From Formosa agariphila KMM 3901 (GTDB lineage Bacteria > Bacteroidota > Bacteroidia > Flavobacteriales > Flavobacteriaceae): a stretch of 64,000 bases of DNA. A model generated the notes under the pieces. The model was not told where the DNA came from, did no database searches, and saw only the letters and a program-made list of their open reading frames with translations. Of this stretch, positions 8,554-17,147 are shown piece by piece. The position numbers and the translations under genes are program-made. Numbering within the stretch: the first letter of the stretch is position 1; the number at the start of each line of letters is the position of its first letter. The stretch covers positions 2,329,351 to 2,393,350 of the forward strand of contig NZ_HG315671.1 in NCBI RefSeq assembly GCF_000723205.1. The letters are read 5' to 3'.

Positions 8554-9309
8554 CTATTCTAACCAGTCTTTAAACGATTTTACACGTTCTCTAGCAACAA
8601 TTACCTGATTGTCTTTATACGAGTTTAGTTTAATTTCTAATCGTGAATTGGTATAGTTTACCATATCATTAATGGCATTAATATTTACAATGAATTTTCT
8701 GTTTATTCTGTAAAATGCATTGGGCTCTAATTCCTGTTCTAATTGGTCTAAAGTAGAGTTTAAAAGATAATTTCTACCAGAAGTTGTATGTAGGTACGTC
8801 CCTTTGTTTTCACTATAAAAGCACTCGACATCATCACTATTTATAAGTTTTAAATGCTGACCAACTTGTACAGAGAATCGTTTTTTATAGGTGCGGTCTA
8901 ACGGGTTTACTAGCAGATTTTTAATTTCGTTAAAATCTAAAACTACTTGTTCTTGTTTTGGGATTCGAGTTTTAAATTTTTCGACAGCCAACTCCAAATC
9001 ATCTTCATCTATAGGCTTGAGCAAATAGTCTATACTATTTAATTTAAAAGCTTTAAGCGCGTATTCGTCGTAAGCTGTTGTAAATATTATAGCCGATTCT
9101 ATGTTAACACTTTCAAAAATCTCGAACGATAAACCGTCACTTAACTGTATATCTAAAAAGATAAGTTCTGGATGTTCATTATTTTGAAACCACGTTATTG
9201 ATTCTTCTACAGAATGTAACATCACATCGGCTTCTAGATTTAACTGTGCTAACATACGCTGTAAACGCCTTGCTGATGGTTTTTCGTCTTCTATTATAAT
9301 AACTTTCAT
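8554..9309 (-). CDS. LytTR-family response regulator
   Basis: This 251-residue DNA-binding regulator has a receiver domain at residues 1-120, with acidic Glu7/Asp8, phosphoacceptor Asp53 in FLDIQLSDG and the LLKPID lysine near 101. A LytTR DNA-binding domain lies at about 145-250. The LytS-type kinase two genes upstream on the same strand is its evident partner. It is the last gene of the leftward cluster that starts with a TonB receptor, so it may control that cluster. A 121-base gap containing a structured repeat separates it from the 2TM gene. Confidence 0.93.
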   Translation of the reverse strand: MKVIIIEDEKPSARRLQRMLAQLNLEADVMLHSVEESITWFQNNEHPELIFLDIQLSDGLSFEIFESVNIESAIIFTTAYDEYALKAFKLNSIDYLLKPIDEDDLELAVEKFKTRIPKQEQVVLDFNEIKNLLVNPLDRTYKKRFSVQVGQHLKLINSDDVECFYSENKGTYLHTTSGRNYLLNSTLDQLEQELEPNAFYRINRKFIVNINAINDMVNYTNSRLEIKLNSYKDNQVIVARERVKSFKDWLE

Positions 9310-9354
9310 AAGGGCTTAAAACTTCTAATATTAAACTGTATGCTAATTGGTACT

Positions 9355-9427
9355 GCGTGAGGGATTGGAGCAAGCTACCGTGTAGCGCGGAAAGCGCGGT
9401 TTTGGAGCTTTGCGGAAAAACACGCCC
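9355..9427. repeat. Structured flavobacterial intergenic repeat-like element
   Basis: This 73-base GC-rich island in AT-rich DNA has complementary ends (GCGTGAGGGATTGGAGC at the left, CACGCCC at the right) and an internal hairpin AGCGCGGAAAGCGCGGT. The opening GCGTGAGGGATTG and closing GGAAAAACACGCCC resemble a short palindromic element I recall as dispersed through many Flavobacteriaceae genomes, possibly related to the Flavo-1 RNA class. Only one copy is seen in this window, so its repeat nature is recalled, not shown. It sits between the 2TM and LytTR genes. Confidence 0.55.
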
Positions 9428-9430
9428 AAA

Positions 9431-9745
9431 TTATTCCCATTTATGGTTCCGTTCTTTTTCCATAAGCTCTTTAATCTTATCGTCTTCCCAATTTTTACCA
9501 ATAACTAGTGTTGGTAAAAATACAGACACACCATGAGCTAGTAGGCCAATTCCCCAAGAGCCTAAGGTTATAAAATTTTTCCACTGGAAATAGCTTTCTC
9601 CTGGATCCAAATTTTTAATATTTATTAATACCAGTACAAGGTTAACAACTATATATATTAAAGCATGTCTATAAAAACCACTAATACGCCTTACTCGTTT
9701 TTTTGCGCGTTCGTAGCGTTCTTGTTCAAAGTGTGAATTGTCCAT
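9431..9745 (-). CDS. 2TM domain-containing membrane protein
   Basis: This 104-residue protein has the flavobacterial 2TM domain: an amphipathic basic start (YERAKKRVRRISGFYRHAL), two transmembrane helices (about 28-46 and 62-84) and the closing GKNWEDDKIKELMEKE. The same domain is fused to the C-terminus of the kinase encoded just upstream, and the two genes overlap by one base, so the two copies may interact in the membrane. Function of 2TM is unknown. Confidence 0.85.
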   Translation of the reverse strand: MDNSHFEQERYERAKKRVRRISGFYRHALIYIVVNLVLVLINIKNLDPGESYFQWKNFITLGSWGIGLLAHGVSVFLPTLVIGKNWEDDKIKELMEKERNHKWE

Positions 9746-11085
9746 TAGTTCCAGTTTTTTTGTTGTTTTTCTTCCTTTAAAATAGATTCTATCTTACGCT
9801 CTTCCCAAGATTTTCCATAACCAAATACAGAAAATCCGTGAATTATAAGCCCCATTCCCCACCCTAACATTGGGTACCAAAACCATTGATGTCCCCAGAA
9901 GGTTTGGTAATTAATAAATATTAAAAACGGAATGACAACACAGTATGATACTAAGTTGCCGTAAAACCCTTTAATTTCTTCTACGCGTTTCTTTGCACGA
10001 TTATATGCCTCTTGCTCGTTATAATTATGTTTTATTTGTTCCATTGTTGTAATGCGTTTTGTAAGTATTGGTAATTTAACTGCGAAATACGTTTCGGTTT
10101 CGTCTATCAATACTTTTCTGTTAGTTAATATGCCGTAGCGATTTACAATATTCTGTAACCCTACGCCTTTTCTGGTTTGTAAAACCTCTTTCTTTTGTAA
10201 ATTATTCTTCACAACCAAGACATTGTCTTCTATGGTTATGTTAATTTCTAATGGTTTTTGCTCGCTTACCGTATTGTGTTTTATGGTGTTTTCTAACAAC
10301 AACTGCAAGGACAAAGGCACCACTTTAGCTTCTGGATTGTCGTAGTTTTCAGGTAAATGAAAAACGATACTGTTTTCGAATCGCATTTTAAGCAAATTCA
10401 TATACGTTTTTGCAAACTTCAATTCCTCTTCGACTGTGACTAATTCTTTATCTTTTTGCTCTAATACATAGCGGTAAATTTTAGATAAAGACACTGTAAA
10501 ACGTTGTGCGCTATCTGGGTTTTCTTCAATTAAAGATGTTAATACATTGAGACTGTTGAATAAAAAATGCGGATCGATTTGATTTTTTAAACTCTCGAAT
10601 TGTGCACTTGCAGTTCCTGCAATAACCTTTTGTTCTTTAAGTTTATTTTGCTGGTACGCATTGTAATAATACACTAGATGAAATACGATAACAATGCTAA
10701 TCGTCATCCAAAACCCAAAAATGTAATCTGAAACCCGTTCGGTTGCAACAAACTCACTAAATGTAGCCTCTTGATATACCATTTTGGTAAATCCGTGAAT
10801 GATAAAAAGACCAGCAATAGTTATTAGAGATGCTCCAACAAAACCCGTTAAAACTCTTACGATATGTTGCTTAGGTTTCCAAGGACGTTTCGATAAATAA
10901 TCGAAAAAAGCCATGTTTGAATATCCTAACACAAAAGCATACAGTTGGTAGAATATAAAATCGATAAAGAAATCATTAACCGAATTATAATTAAATCCGC
11001 TAAACCATAAATTTCCGATAAGGTACACCACACAGCCAATTGCAAATGTAATCGCTATACTTTTTACTGATTTAATCATATTCAA
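9745..11085 (-). CDS. LytS-type sensor histidine kinase with C-terminal 2TM domain
   Basis: This 446-residue membrane kinase has four transmembrane segments (about 10-28, 41-60, 78-98, 122-141). A His_kinase domain with the phosphoacceptor motif QIDPHFLFNSLN (His173) follows, then the ATPase region with the N-box PLSLQLLLENTIKHN and glycine motif KGVGLQNI. From about residue 357 it carries an additional 2TM domain (YNRAKKRVEEIKGFYGNLV to YGKSWEERKIE) homologous to the next gene product. Ordinary LytS kinases end before this. It probably phosphorylates the LytTR regulator of the cluster; the signal is unknown. Confidence 0.9.
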   Translation of the reverse strand: MNMIKSVKSIAITFAIGCVVYLIGNLWFSGFNYNSVNDFFIDFIFYQLYAFVLGYSNMAFFDYLSKRPWKPKQHIVRVLTGFVGASLITIAGLFIIHGFTKMVYQEATFSEFVATERVSDYIFGFWMTISIVIVFHLVYYYNAYQQNKLKEQKVIAGTASAQFESLKNQIDPHFLFNSLNVLTSLIEENPDSAQRFTVSLSKIYRYVLEQKDKELVTVEEELKFAKTYMNLLKMRFENSIVFHLPENYDNPEAKVVPLSLQLLLENTIKHNTVSEQKPLEINITIEDNVLVVKNNLQKKEVLQTRKGVGLQNIVNRYGILTNRKVLIDETETYFAVKLPILTKRITTMEQIKHNYNEQEAYNRAKKRVEEIKGFYGNLVSYCVVIPFLIFINYQTFWGHQWFWYPMLGWGMGLIIHGFSVFGYGKSWEERKIESILKEEKQQKNWN

Positions 11086-11099
11086 GGTCCTCGTTCTAA

Positions 11100-11720
11100 T
11101 TATTTACATGATGCTAACACGTGCTTAGCGCGTGCTTCTCCCCATTTAGGATGAAATGCAGATTCCGGTTTAAAGTTAACAAAAAGTTCTAATGCATGCG
11201 CTATATCCTTACAAAACGGCGCCGTGTCTTGTCCGAAATACTTAGCACTTCCCATACCCCATTCTGCTTTCCCTAAAACCACCATCGGATTTTCTGGAGC
11301 CAATGCATATGCTTTATTATACAGTTCTGCAATTTTAGCAGAATACTTCATCCCGTAAGTCATACCGTCGAACGCTACCCAATTGGTGTAAATTTGAGCT
11401 TGTAACACCATGATATCAGCATTATTAGGACTTTTGCCTTTTGCAGTGTTTAAATACTCTTGTGCCTTGTCCAAATTAGCTTTAAGCACCGTTGCATCTT
11501 TCTCCGTCCAACTCTTTAAGCTGTTTAATTGCGCCACGTAGTAATTAGGCAACCATTGGTCGGGTTCGGCAGATGCAATACGTTCGAAAAGTTGTTCTGC
11601 TTCGGCTTGCTTATTGTCTTGCCATAACGCAAAAGCCTTTTGCATACCGGTTTCAAAATTAGACTGTGCGTTAGTTACTGTATTCACTAAAAGCACGATT
11701 AAAAGAATTAAATGTTTCAT
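11100..11720 (-). CDS. Secreted TPR-like protein
   Basis: This 206-residue protein has a signal peptide cleaved near TNAQ (about residue 19) and TPR-like helical pairs, for example FALWQDNKQAEAEQLFERIASAEPDQWLPNYYVAQ and AELYNKAYALAPENPMVVLGKAE. It lies between the TonB receptor and the kinase on the same strand, 14 bases before the kinase start, so it is probably cotranscribed with them and acts in the periplasm. Similar small TPR proteins beside TonB receptors are seen in flavobacteria; no specific function is known. Confidence 0.75.
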   Translation of the reverse strand: MKHLILLIVLLVNTVTNAQSNFETGMQKAFALWQDNKQAEAEQLFERIASAEPDQWLPNYYVAQLNSLKSWTEKDATVLKANLDKAQEYLNTAKGKSPNNADIMVLQAQIYTNWVAFDGMTYGMKYSAKIAELYNKAYALAPENPMVVLGKAEWGMGSAKYFGQDTAPFCKDIAHALELFVNFKPESAFHPKWGEARAKHVLASCK

Positions 11721-11848
11721 ATTGTTATGGTTGATTAATTATTATAAAGCAAATATCTATGTAACGTCTTGGTTTCTAAAAAACGAAATACCGAACTGTA
11801 GTTTTTGTATGATGAACCGTAAGATGCCATCATTTCAAAATAAAATTC

Positions 11849-14011
11849 CTATAAATTATCTAATTGATTGTCTGTGCCGTTATCGCTAATCGTCCAAAAG
11901 AAGCCTACAAAAAAGAACTGATCGCTAGCCGGCGTTAAGGCCCTGCTGTTATAAACGCCATTACTATTTGGAGTACTGGCATATTGGTAGCCATTAACAT
12001 TCTTAAAATCAAGCACATTATTTACTGAGAGGTACAGAATTTTTTGCGGACTAATTAAGTAAGCCCAATTCAGACTTAAATTGTTATATGCTTTCGTTTT
12101 ATTGTTTAAAAAACCCGTTTCATTTGGATTGGTGTAAGTACGTCCAGAAGCCAAACTGTAACTAAAACCAATCTGACTTTTCCAATCGTCTACCCAATAT
12201 TTTCCTACTACAGAAAAGTTATGAGTATTAGCAAAATTAGGTTGTGATGCTATTGGATAATTCTGATAATCGCGTTCCGTATCTAAGTAGGAATAACTCA
12301 CCCAATAGTCAAAATTCCTAAGGGTTTTATCATCTCTAAAAAACAAATCGAATCCTTTGGCGTAACCAGAGCCATTATTGGTAAACACACTGTTATAACT
12401 CGCATATTCGGTATCGTATTTTATTAAATTACGATAGTCTTTAAAGTAAGCTTCTGCACGAAAGAGACGCCCATCACCATTTAACTGATAGTTTAACAAA
12501 TAATGAGTAGATTCTTCTGAATCAATAACTTGATTAAAATTTAAAATATCATTATTCGGATTCTGATAAAAGGAACCGTAAGCTAAAGACACCTGACTTT
12601 TAGACGCTACCTTATAAGCTAAAGATATACGAGGTGTCACATCGAACGTCTTAAAAAGCGCACTATATTCTCCGCGTAATCCTGCTTTTAAAGCTAACTT
12701 TTTTGTAAAAATCATATCGGCCTCTACAAAAGATGCAGAGATGGAATTATCAAATCCATACGACTCCGAATTTGTATTAAACGCCTTAAACGATTCATCG
12801 AAATTGGAGAACAATTGTTCGGCTCCAAAGTTTAATTTATACCGATTATTAAAACGATATTTCAAGGCTACTTTGGCATGCATTGCATGTTCTAAATTAT
12901 CGACCTCATCCGATTCAATATGAATCTCTGATTTGTTATTGGTATAACTCCCACCAGCAAACACAGACCAATTCGCATTCAGTTTTCCTTGATAAGACGT
13001 GTTTACATATAGGTTTTTGTTATTCAGCTTATAATCTACGCCATCTTCATAATCGATATGCTCTTGAGTTAACTCAAAGTCACTAAGCTCGTAAGCCGTA
13101 TACAATTTAAACAGCCCTTTATTCATTTTTTTGCGAAACACCGCTTCTCCAGAGAAACTCTGATATGGTTTTTCCCAATCGTTTCTCCCCGGAAACAGTG
13201 AGATATACGGCCCTAAATTCATATAAGATGCATTAACACTCAGCGCGCTTTTTTCCCACTTTTTGGTATGACCAAGAGCGCCTCCAACCGACATTAACCC
13301 TATATCTGTTTTGTTTTGTTCCGGTTCATCAATGGTGTTTAACATCAACACGCTAGACAAGGCTTGGCCGTATTCGGCAGAATACCCACCTGTTGAAAAG
13401 GTAATACCATCGAACAAAAACGGCGAATATCGCCCACGTGTTGGCACATTATTAGCCGTTGGCGTATAAGGTGTAAAAACGCGAGTACCATCTATAAAAA
13501 TCTGTGTTTCATTAGCTTCTCCACCTCTAACAAACAATCGACCATCTTCGGCAACCGTTGTGGTTCCTGGCAGAGTTTGCAAAGCACCTACAAAATCACC
13601 TAAAGCACTAGCCGTTGTAACCACATCTAAAGACGACAAGGCATTGACTTTACTATTGTCTCCCGCAGAAAACGTTCCTGCCGAAAGCACCACAGCATCT
13701 AAGGCATTGACATCTTCCCGCAATTTTATTTCAACATCTTGAAAATTGGAAACATCTCCGGCTTTACGGTAGGTTTCAAAGCTTATAAACGATACAATAA
13801 GAATTTGAGCGCCTGTTTCAGTCGTTTTAAAACTAAATGTTCCCGATGCATCGCTAGTTCCGCCATCGTAAGCCCCTTCTAAATACACATTAGCACCTGC
13901 GATAGGATTCTGTTTAGCATCTGTAACACGACCAGAAATTAAGGTCTGAGCGCACACTTGGTTTAGAGTGAGTAAGCTCATTAGAATAAGAAGACTTTGT
14001 AATTGTTTCAT
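11849..14011 (-). CDS. TonB-dependent outer membrane receptor
   Basis: This 720-residue receptor has a signal peptide (to about residue 21), then a carboxypeptidase-regulatory-like N-terminal domain (LISGRVTDAKQNPIAGANVY, about 23-105). The plug domain has FVRGGEANETQIFIDGTRV near 165, and a beta-barrel runs to an aromatic C-terminus. It is short for the SusC class and no SusD follows, so it resembles the smaller CirA/FecA-type receptors. It is the first gene of a leftward set with a TPR protein and a two-component system. The substrate cannot be inferred from neighbours. Confidence 0.88.
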   Translation of the reverse strand: MKQLQSLLILMSLLTLNQVCAQTLISGRVTDAKQNPIAGANVYLEGAYDGGTSDASGTFSFKTTETGAQILIVSFISFETYRKAGDVSNFQDVEIKLREDVNALDAVVLSAGTFSAGDNSKVNALSSLDVVTTASALGDFVGALQTLPGTTTVAEDGRLFVRGGEANETQIFIDGTRVFTPYTPTANNVPTRGRYSPFLFDGITFSTGGYSAEYGQALSSVLMLNTIDEPEQNKTDIGLMSVGGALGHTKKWEKSALSVNASYMNLGPYISLFPGRNDWEKPYQSFSGEAVFRKKMNKGLFKLYTAYELSDFELTQEHIDYEDGVDYKLNNKNLYVNTSYQGKLNANWSVFAGGSYTNNKSEIHIESDEVDNLEHAMHAKVALKYRFNNRYKLNFGAEQLFSNFDESFKAFNTNSESYGFDNSISASFVEADMIFTKKLALKAGLRGEYSALFKTFDVTPRISLAYKVASKSQVSLAYGSFYQNPNNDILNFNQVIDSEESTHYLLNYQLNGDGRLFRAEAYFKDYRNLIKYDTEYASYNSVFTNNGSGYAKGFDLFFRDDKTLRNFDYWVSYSYLDTERDYQNYPIASQPNFANTHNFSVVGKYWVDDWKSQIGFSYSLASGRTYTNPNETGFLNNKTKAYNNLSLNWAYLISPQKILYLSVNNVLDFKNVNGYQYASTPNSNGVYNSRALTPASDQFFFVGFFWTISDNGTDNQLDNL

Positions 14012-14182
14012 GTCTTGATTGGTTATAATTAGTCATACAAAAATGAAACAGATACTACCGTTTGAAAACTAAAGCCTACCCAACTGTTATATTTCAAGGA
14101 TGAATTGAAACTATAACAATCCAAACATTTAACAACCGAGCTTCCAATATTTTAAAAGATCATTAAATAGAAAGATTTTAGA

Positions 14183-14190
14183 TATATTTG
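14183..14190 (+). promoter_or_regulatory. -7 promoter box (TATATTTG)
   Basis: An exact TAnnTTTG box lies 25 bases before the ATG of the YhhN-family gene. No convincing -33 box was seen. Confidence 0.45.
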
Positions 14191-14215
14191 GCACAACTAA
14201 CTCATCAGCAAACAT

Positions 14216-14884
14216 ATGCTAAGCCGAACCGATTGGAATTTCATTAAGATTTACCTCGTAATATTACTATCCGAATTAATATTCACCAACATAAATCACT
14301 TGTCGGCGATACATTACATCACGAAGCCCGCATTGCTAATCTCTCTAATATTATTCTTCTATAAAACAAACTCTTCAGCCTCGACCTACGTGAAGAAATT
14401 CACATTATTAGCTTTAGTGTTTTCACTTATTGGAGACATATTATTAATGTTTCAAGACAAGAACGCTTTATTTTTCCCGTTAGGCTTAGCATCGTTTCTA
14501 ATTGCACATATTATGTATATTTTAGTCTTCTTAAAAGACAGAAGAACAAACAAAAAAAGCTTATTATTCCTAACCGTTGTGTCACTATACGGATTAATAT
14601 TACTTCATTTTTTATCTCCTAATTTAGGCGAGTTATTTACCCCTGTAATTATTTATATTATTGCCATTTTGGCGATGGTTACAACAGCCTATCTAAGAAA
14701 CAAAACAGACTCTAAAATGTCTTATTATTTAATTTTAATTGGTGCTTTTCTATTTATAATTTCAGACAGCATACTTGCAATTGATAAGTTTTTAGTTCCT
14801 TTAAATTATAGTCATATTCTAATTATGCTTACGTATGGTCTCGCCCAACTCACTTTAGTTTTAGGCATTAAAAACTCATTATAG
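14216..14884 (+). CDS. YhhN/TMEM86 family lysoplasmalogenase-like protein
   Basis: This 222-residue integral membrane protein has about eight transmembrane helices spread over its whole length. The layout and polar residues buried in membrane helices (SLIGDILLMFQDKNALFFPLG, FIISDSILAIDKF) match the YhhN family. Characterised members such as TMEM86 hydrolyse the vinyl ether bond of lysoplasmalogens; whether this organism makes plasmalogens is unknown, so the reaction is family-based. It is monocistronic, and a 272-base AT-rich gap with nothing recognisable follows. Confidence 0.8.
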   Translation: MLSRTDWNFIKIYLVILLSELIFTNINHLSAIHYITKPALLISLILFFYKTNSSASTYVKKFTLLALVFSLIGDILLMFQDKNALFFPLGLASFLIAHIMYILVFLKDRRTNKKSLLFLTVVSLYGLILLHFLSPNLGELFTPVIIYIIAILAMVTTAYLRNKTDSKMSYYLILIGAFLFIISDSILAIDKFLVPLNYSHILIMLTYGLAQLTLVLGIKNSL

Positions 14885-15156
14885 AGTTTATCTATATACA
14901 ACACAACAAAAGCTAACAATCAACAAGTTAAAATGATTACATAAATAAAAACTTTAACTATAAATTTTAATTATCTTAAACATATAAATACCTCATATGA
15001 CTTAAAAAATAAGATTTCACACTTTCTTTTAACAACAAAAACCAACTTAACAACACCTCTTAATTCCTATAACACAAACAATATTTTAATCAATTTTAAT
15101 TCGTCTTGTAACAAATTGAAAACAAAACACACTAATACATTAATTAACCTCTCGAC

Positions 15157-15651
15157 TTGAATAAAAACCAAAAACATAACTTTATTGAATTGCTTGAGGA
15201 GCATCAAAATATCGTACATAAGGTGTGCCGATTATACACTAACGATTACGATGCTCACAACGATTTATTTCAGGAAATAACCATACAACTTTGGAAAGCT
15301 TACCCTAAGTTTCGTGGCGATGCTAAATTTAGCACCTGGATGTATCGTATTGGGTTAAATACCGCTATTACACTATACCGAAAATCTAAAAGAAGAATTC
15401 AGACTCAAGATTTTGATGCGGTTCAATTTAGAATAAAAGCTGAAGATTATGATGATACTGAGGAAGAGCAGTTAAAATTACTTTACAGTGCTGTAAAACA
15501 ACTTAACGATATTGAGAAAGCACTTATCTTCTTGTATTTAGAAGATAAAAATTACAAAGAAATTAGTGAAACATTGGGAATTAGCGAAGTAAATGCCAGA
15601 GTGAAGATGAACCGTGTGAAAACCAAATTAAGAACCATTTTAAATCCGTAA
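15157..15651 (+). CDS. Sigma-70 family RNA polymerase sigma factor (ECF-like), TTG start
   Basis: This 164-residue ECF-type sigma factor has region 2 at about residues 12-75 (AHNDLFQEITIQLWKAYPKF, FSTWMYRIGLNTAI) and region 4 at about 112-160 (YLEDKNYKEISETLGISEVNARVKMNRVKTKL). No in-frame ATG exists before residue 59, so the start is taken as the TTG at 15157, which gives the usual length. The next gene begins four bases after the stop and encodes a membrane protein that probably plays the anti-sigma role. Confidence 0.88.
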   Translation: MNKNQKHNFIELLEEHQNIVHKVCRLYTNDYDAHNDLFQEITIQLWKAYPKFRGDAKFSTWMYRIGLNTAITLYRKSKRRIQTQDFDAVQFRIKAEDYDDTEEEQLKLLYSAVKQLNDIEKALIFLYLEDKNYKEISETLGISEVNARVKMNRVKTKLRTILNP

Positions 15652-15655
15652 CCTT

Positions 15656-16300
15656 ATGGATGAATTAGAAATTTTAAAGAAAGATTGGAATAAAAAGGAA
15701 AATCAGAACTTCCCTAAACTGTCTTATAACGATATATATAAAATGATTTTAAAGAAATCTTCTTCTATTGTAAAGTGGATTTTTATTATTAGCATTTTAG
15801 AGTTCTTATTTTGGACCGTTATATCTTTAGCCATTAAAGAACCTGAACACTTAACTAGAATTAACAAAACCGATGCTGGTCTTATTTTAGATATACTTAT
15901 CGTGTTAAATTACGCTGTATTACTGTACTTCTTTTATCTGTTTTACAAAAACTACAAAAAAATATCTGTTACAGATAATGCTAAAACACTAATGAAGAAC
16001 ATATTAAAAACAAGACAAACTGTGAAAAATTATGTTTTGTTTAATCTGTTATTCATTATAATTTCTACGGTAACAATTTTAACGATTGAATTTAGACAAG
16101 ACGAAGTCTTAGTTTCAAAAATAAACGAAGCAGCCGCTAGCGGTCACATTTTCATCTATTACACTAAAGTAATACTAATTACAGGAGCCATACTAGCAAT
16201 TACTACAGGCGTATTGCTCGCTTTCTACTGGTTAATATACGGTATCCTTTTAAAACGACTCAATAAGAATTATAAGGAACTTAAAAAGATGGATATTTAA
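15656..16300 (+). CDS. Four-helix membrane protein paired with sigma factor
   Basis: This 214-residue protein has a 38-residue charged N-terminal segment (MDELEILKKDWNKKENQNFP), followed by four transmembrane helices (about 40-60, 80-102, 125-143, 165-192) and a short basic tail. It carries no recognised anti-sigma domain, but its position directly behind the sigma factor and its soluble N-terminus followed by membrane helices fit a sigma-sequestering role. That is inference. Similar flavobacterial proteins have sometimes been labelled beta-carotene monooxygenase, which nothing here supports. Confidence 0.7.
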   Translation: MDELEILKKDWNKKENQNFPKLSYNDIYKMILKKSSSIVKWIFIISILEFLFWTVISLAIKEPEHLTRINKTDAGLILDILIVLNYAVLLYFFYLFYKNYKKISVTDNAKTLMKNILKTRQTVKNYVLFNLLFIIISTVTILTIEFRQDEVLVSKINEAAASGHIFIYYTKVILITGAILAITTGVLLAFYWLIYGILLKRLNKNYKELKKMDI

Positions 16301-16301
16301 C

Positions 16302-17105
16302 CTATACGTTATATTTCCTTTGTTTATTTAACTCTTCCATATCTTCAATTTGCTTTTTAGTAAGCACCTTTAAGAATGATGGATGTTGCTCTATTGAGTA
16401 TTCAATTTTTTCAACAATATCCTCTATAGAATCATTTTTATAATCGATATCTAAAGGCGCTTTAATCTCCATAGATTGAAGGATATTCTTTTTCTTGACC
16501 CGTAACCCCTTTTTATCGAAAGAACGTCTAAAACCGTCTATAACAACAGGGACAACAATAGGCTCGTAACGTTTAATTATATGCGCAGTTCCTTTTCTAA
16601 TTGGTTTAAAAGGCGTTGTAGTACCTTGAGGAAACGTAATCACCCAGCCATCTTTTAAAGCCTTAGCAATACTAGAAATATCGCTCATTTTAACCTGTCT
16701 GTTCACATCCTTACCTTCTGCTCTCCAAGTACGCTCTATACTAATAGATCCTGCGTAAGCAAAAATCTTAGGCAACAAACCAGATTTCATAGTCTCTTTA
16801 GCAGCAACATAATACACATTTAGCTTAGGATTCCAGATATACCCTATATTTTTAATAGAATCTTCTCGTCCGCTAAGACTTGCATTAAACACATGAAACA
16901 TAGCTACTACATCTGCAAAATATGTTTGATGGTTAGATATAAACAATACATTGTTATGAGGTAAATTTTTAATAACCTCTGAACCTTCTATTTGCAATTC
17001 ATTAAACCCTCGAAACCTGCGATGCGTAATGATTCCCAAGTAGCGAATGATCCATTTTTTAATTAAAAGTATATGTCCGAAAGGATTTCGTTTAAACAAT
17101 CCCAT
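16302..17105 (-). CDS. PlsC-like 1-acyl-glycerol-3-phosphate acyltransferase family protein
   Basis: This 267-residue protein has the PlsC/LPLAT fold: motif I is SNHQTYFADV (His59), and motif III is FPQGTTTPFKPIRKGTAHI near residue 161, with a following VVPVVIDGF strand. Members transfer acyl groups to lysophospholipids at the inner membrane. Two key sites differ from the textbook forms: five residues, not four, separate His and Asp in motif I, and FPEGT reads FPQGT. The subfamily may have a different acceptor. It may be cotranscribed with the NUDIX gene upstream (42-base gap). Confidence 0.8.
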   Translation of the reverse strand: MGLFKRNPFGHILLIKKWIIRYLGIITHRRFRGFNELQIEGSEVIKNLPHNNVLFISNHQTYFADVVAMFHVFNASLSGREDSIKNIGYIWNPKLNVYYVAAKETMKSGLLPKIFAYAGSISIERTWRAEGKDVNRQVKMSDISSIAKALKDGWVITFPQGTTTPFKPIRKGTAHIIKRYEPIVVPVVIDGFRRSFDKKGLRVKKKNILQSMEIKAPLDIDYKNDSIEDIVEKIEYSIEQHPSFLKVLTKKQIEDMEELNKQRKYNV

Positions 17106-17147
17106 GATAGTTCTAAGTTTTTATAATTAAGCAAATGTAGGAAAAAG

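Noticed and set aside
12741-13742. Rightward open frames of 60-67 codons inside the TonB receptor gene
   Set aside because: They are antisense shadows of a clearly coding strand.
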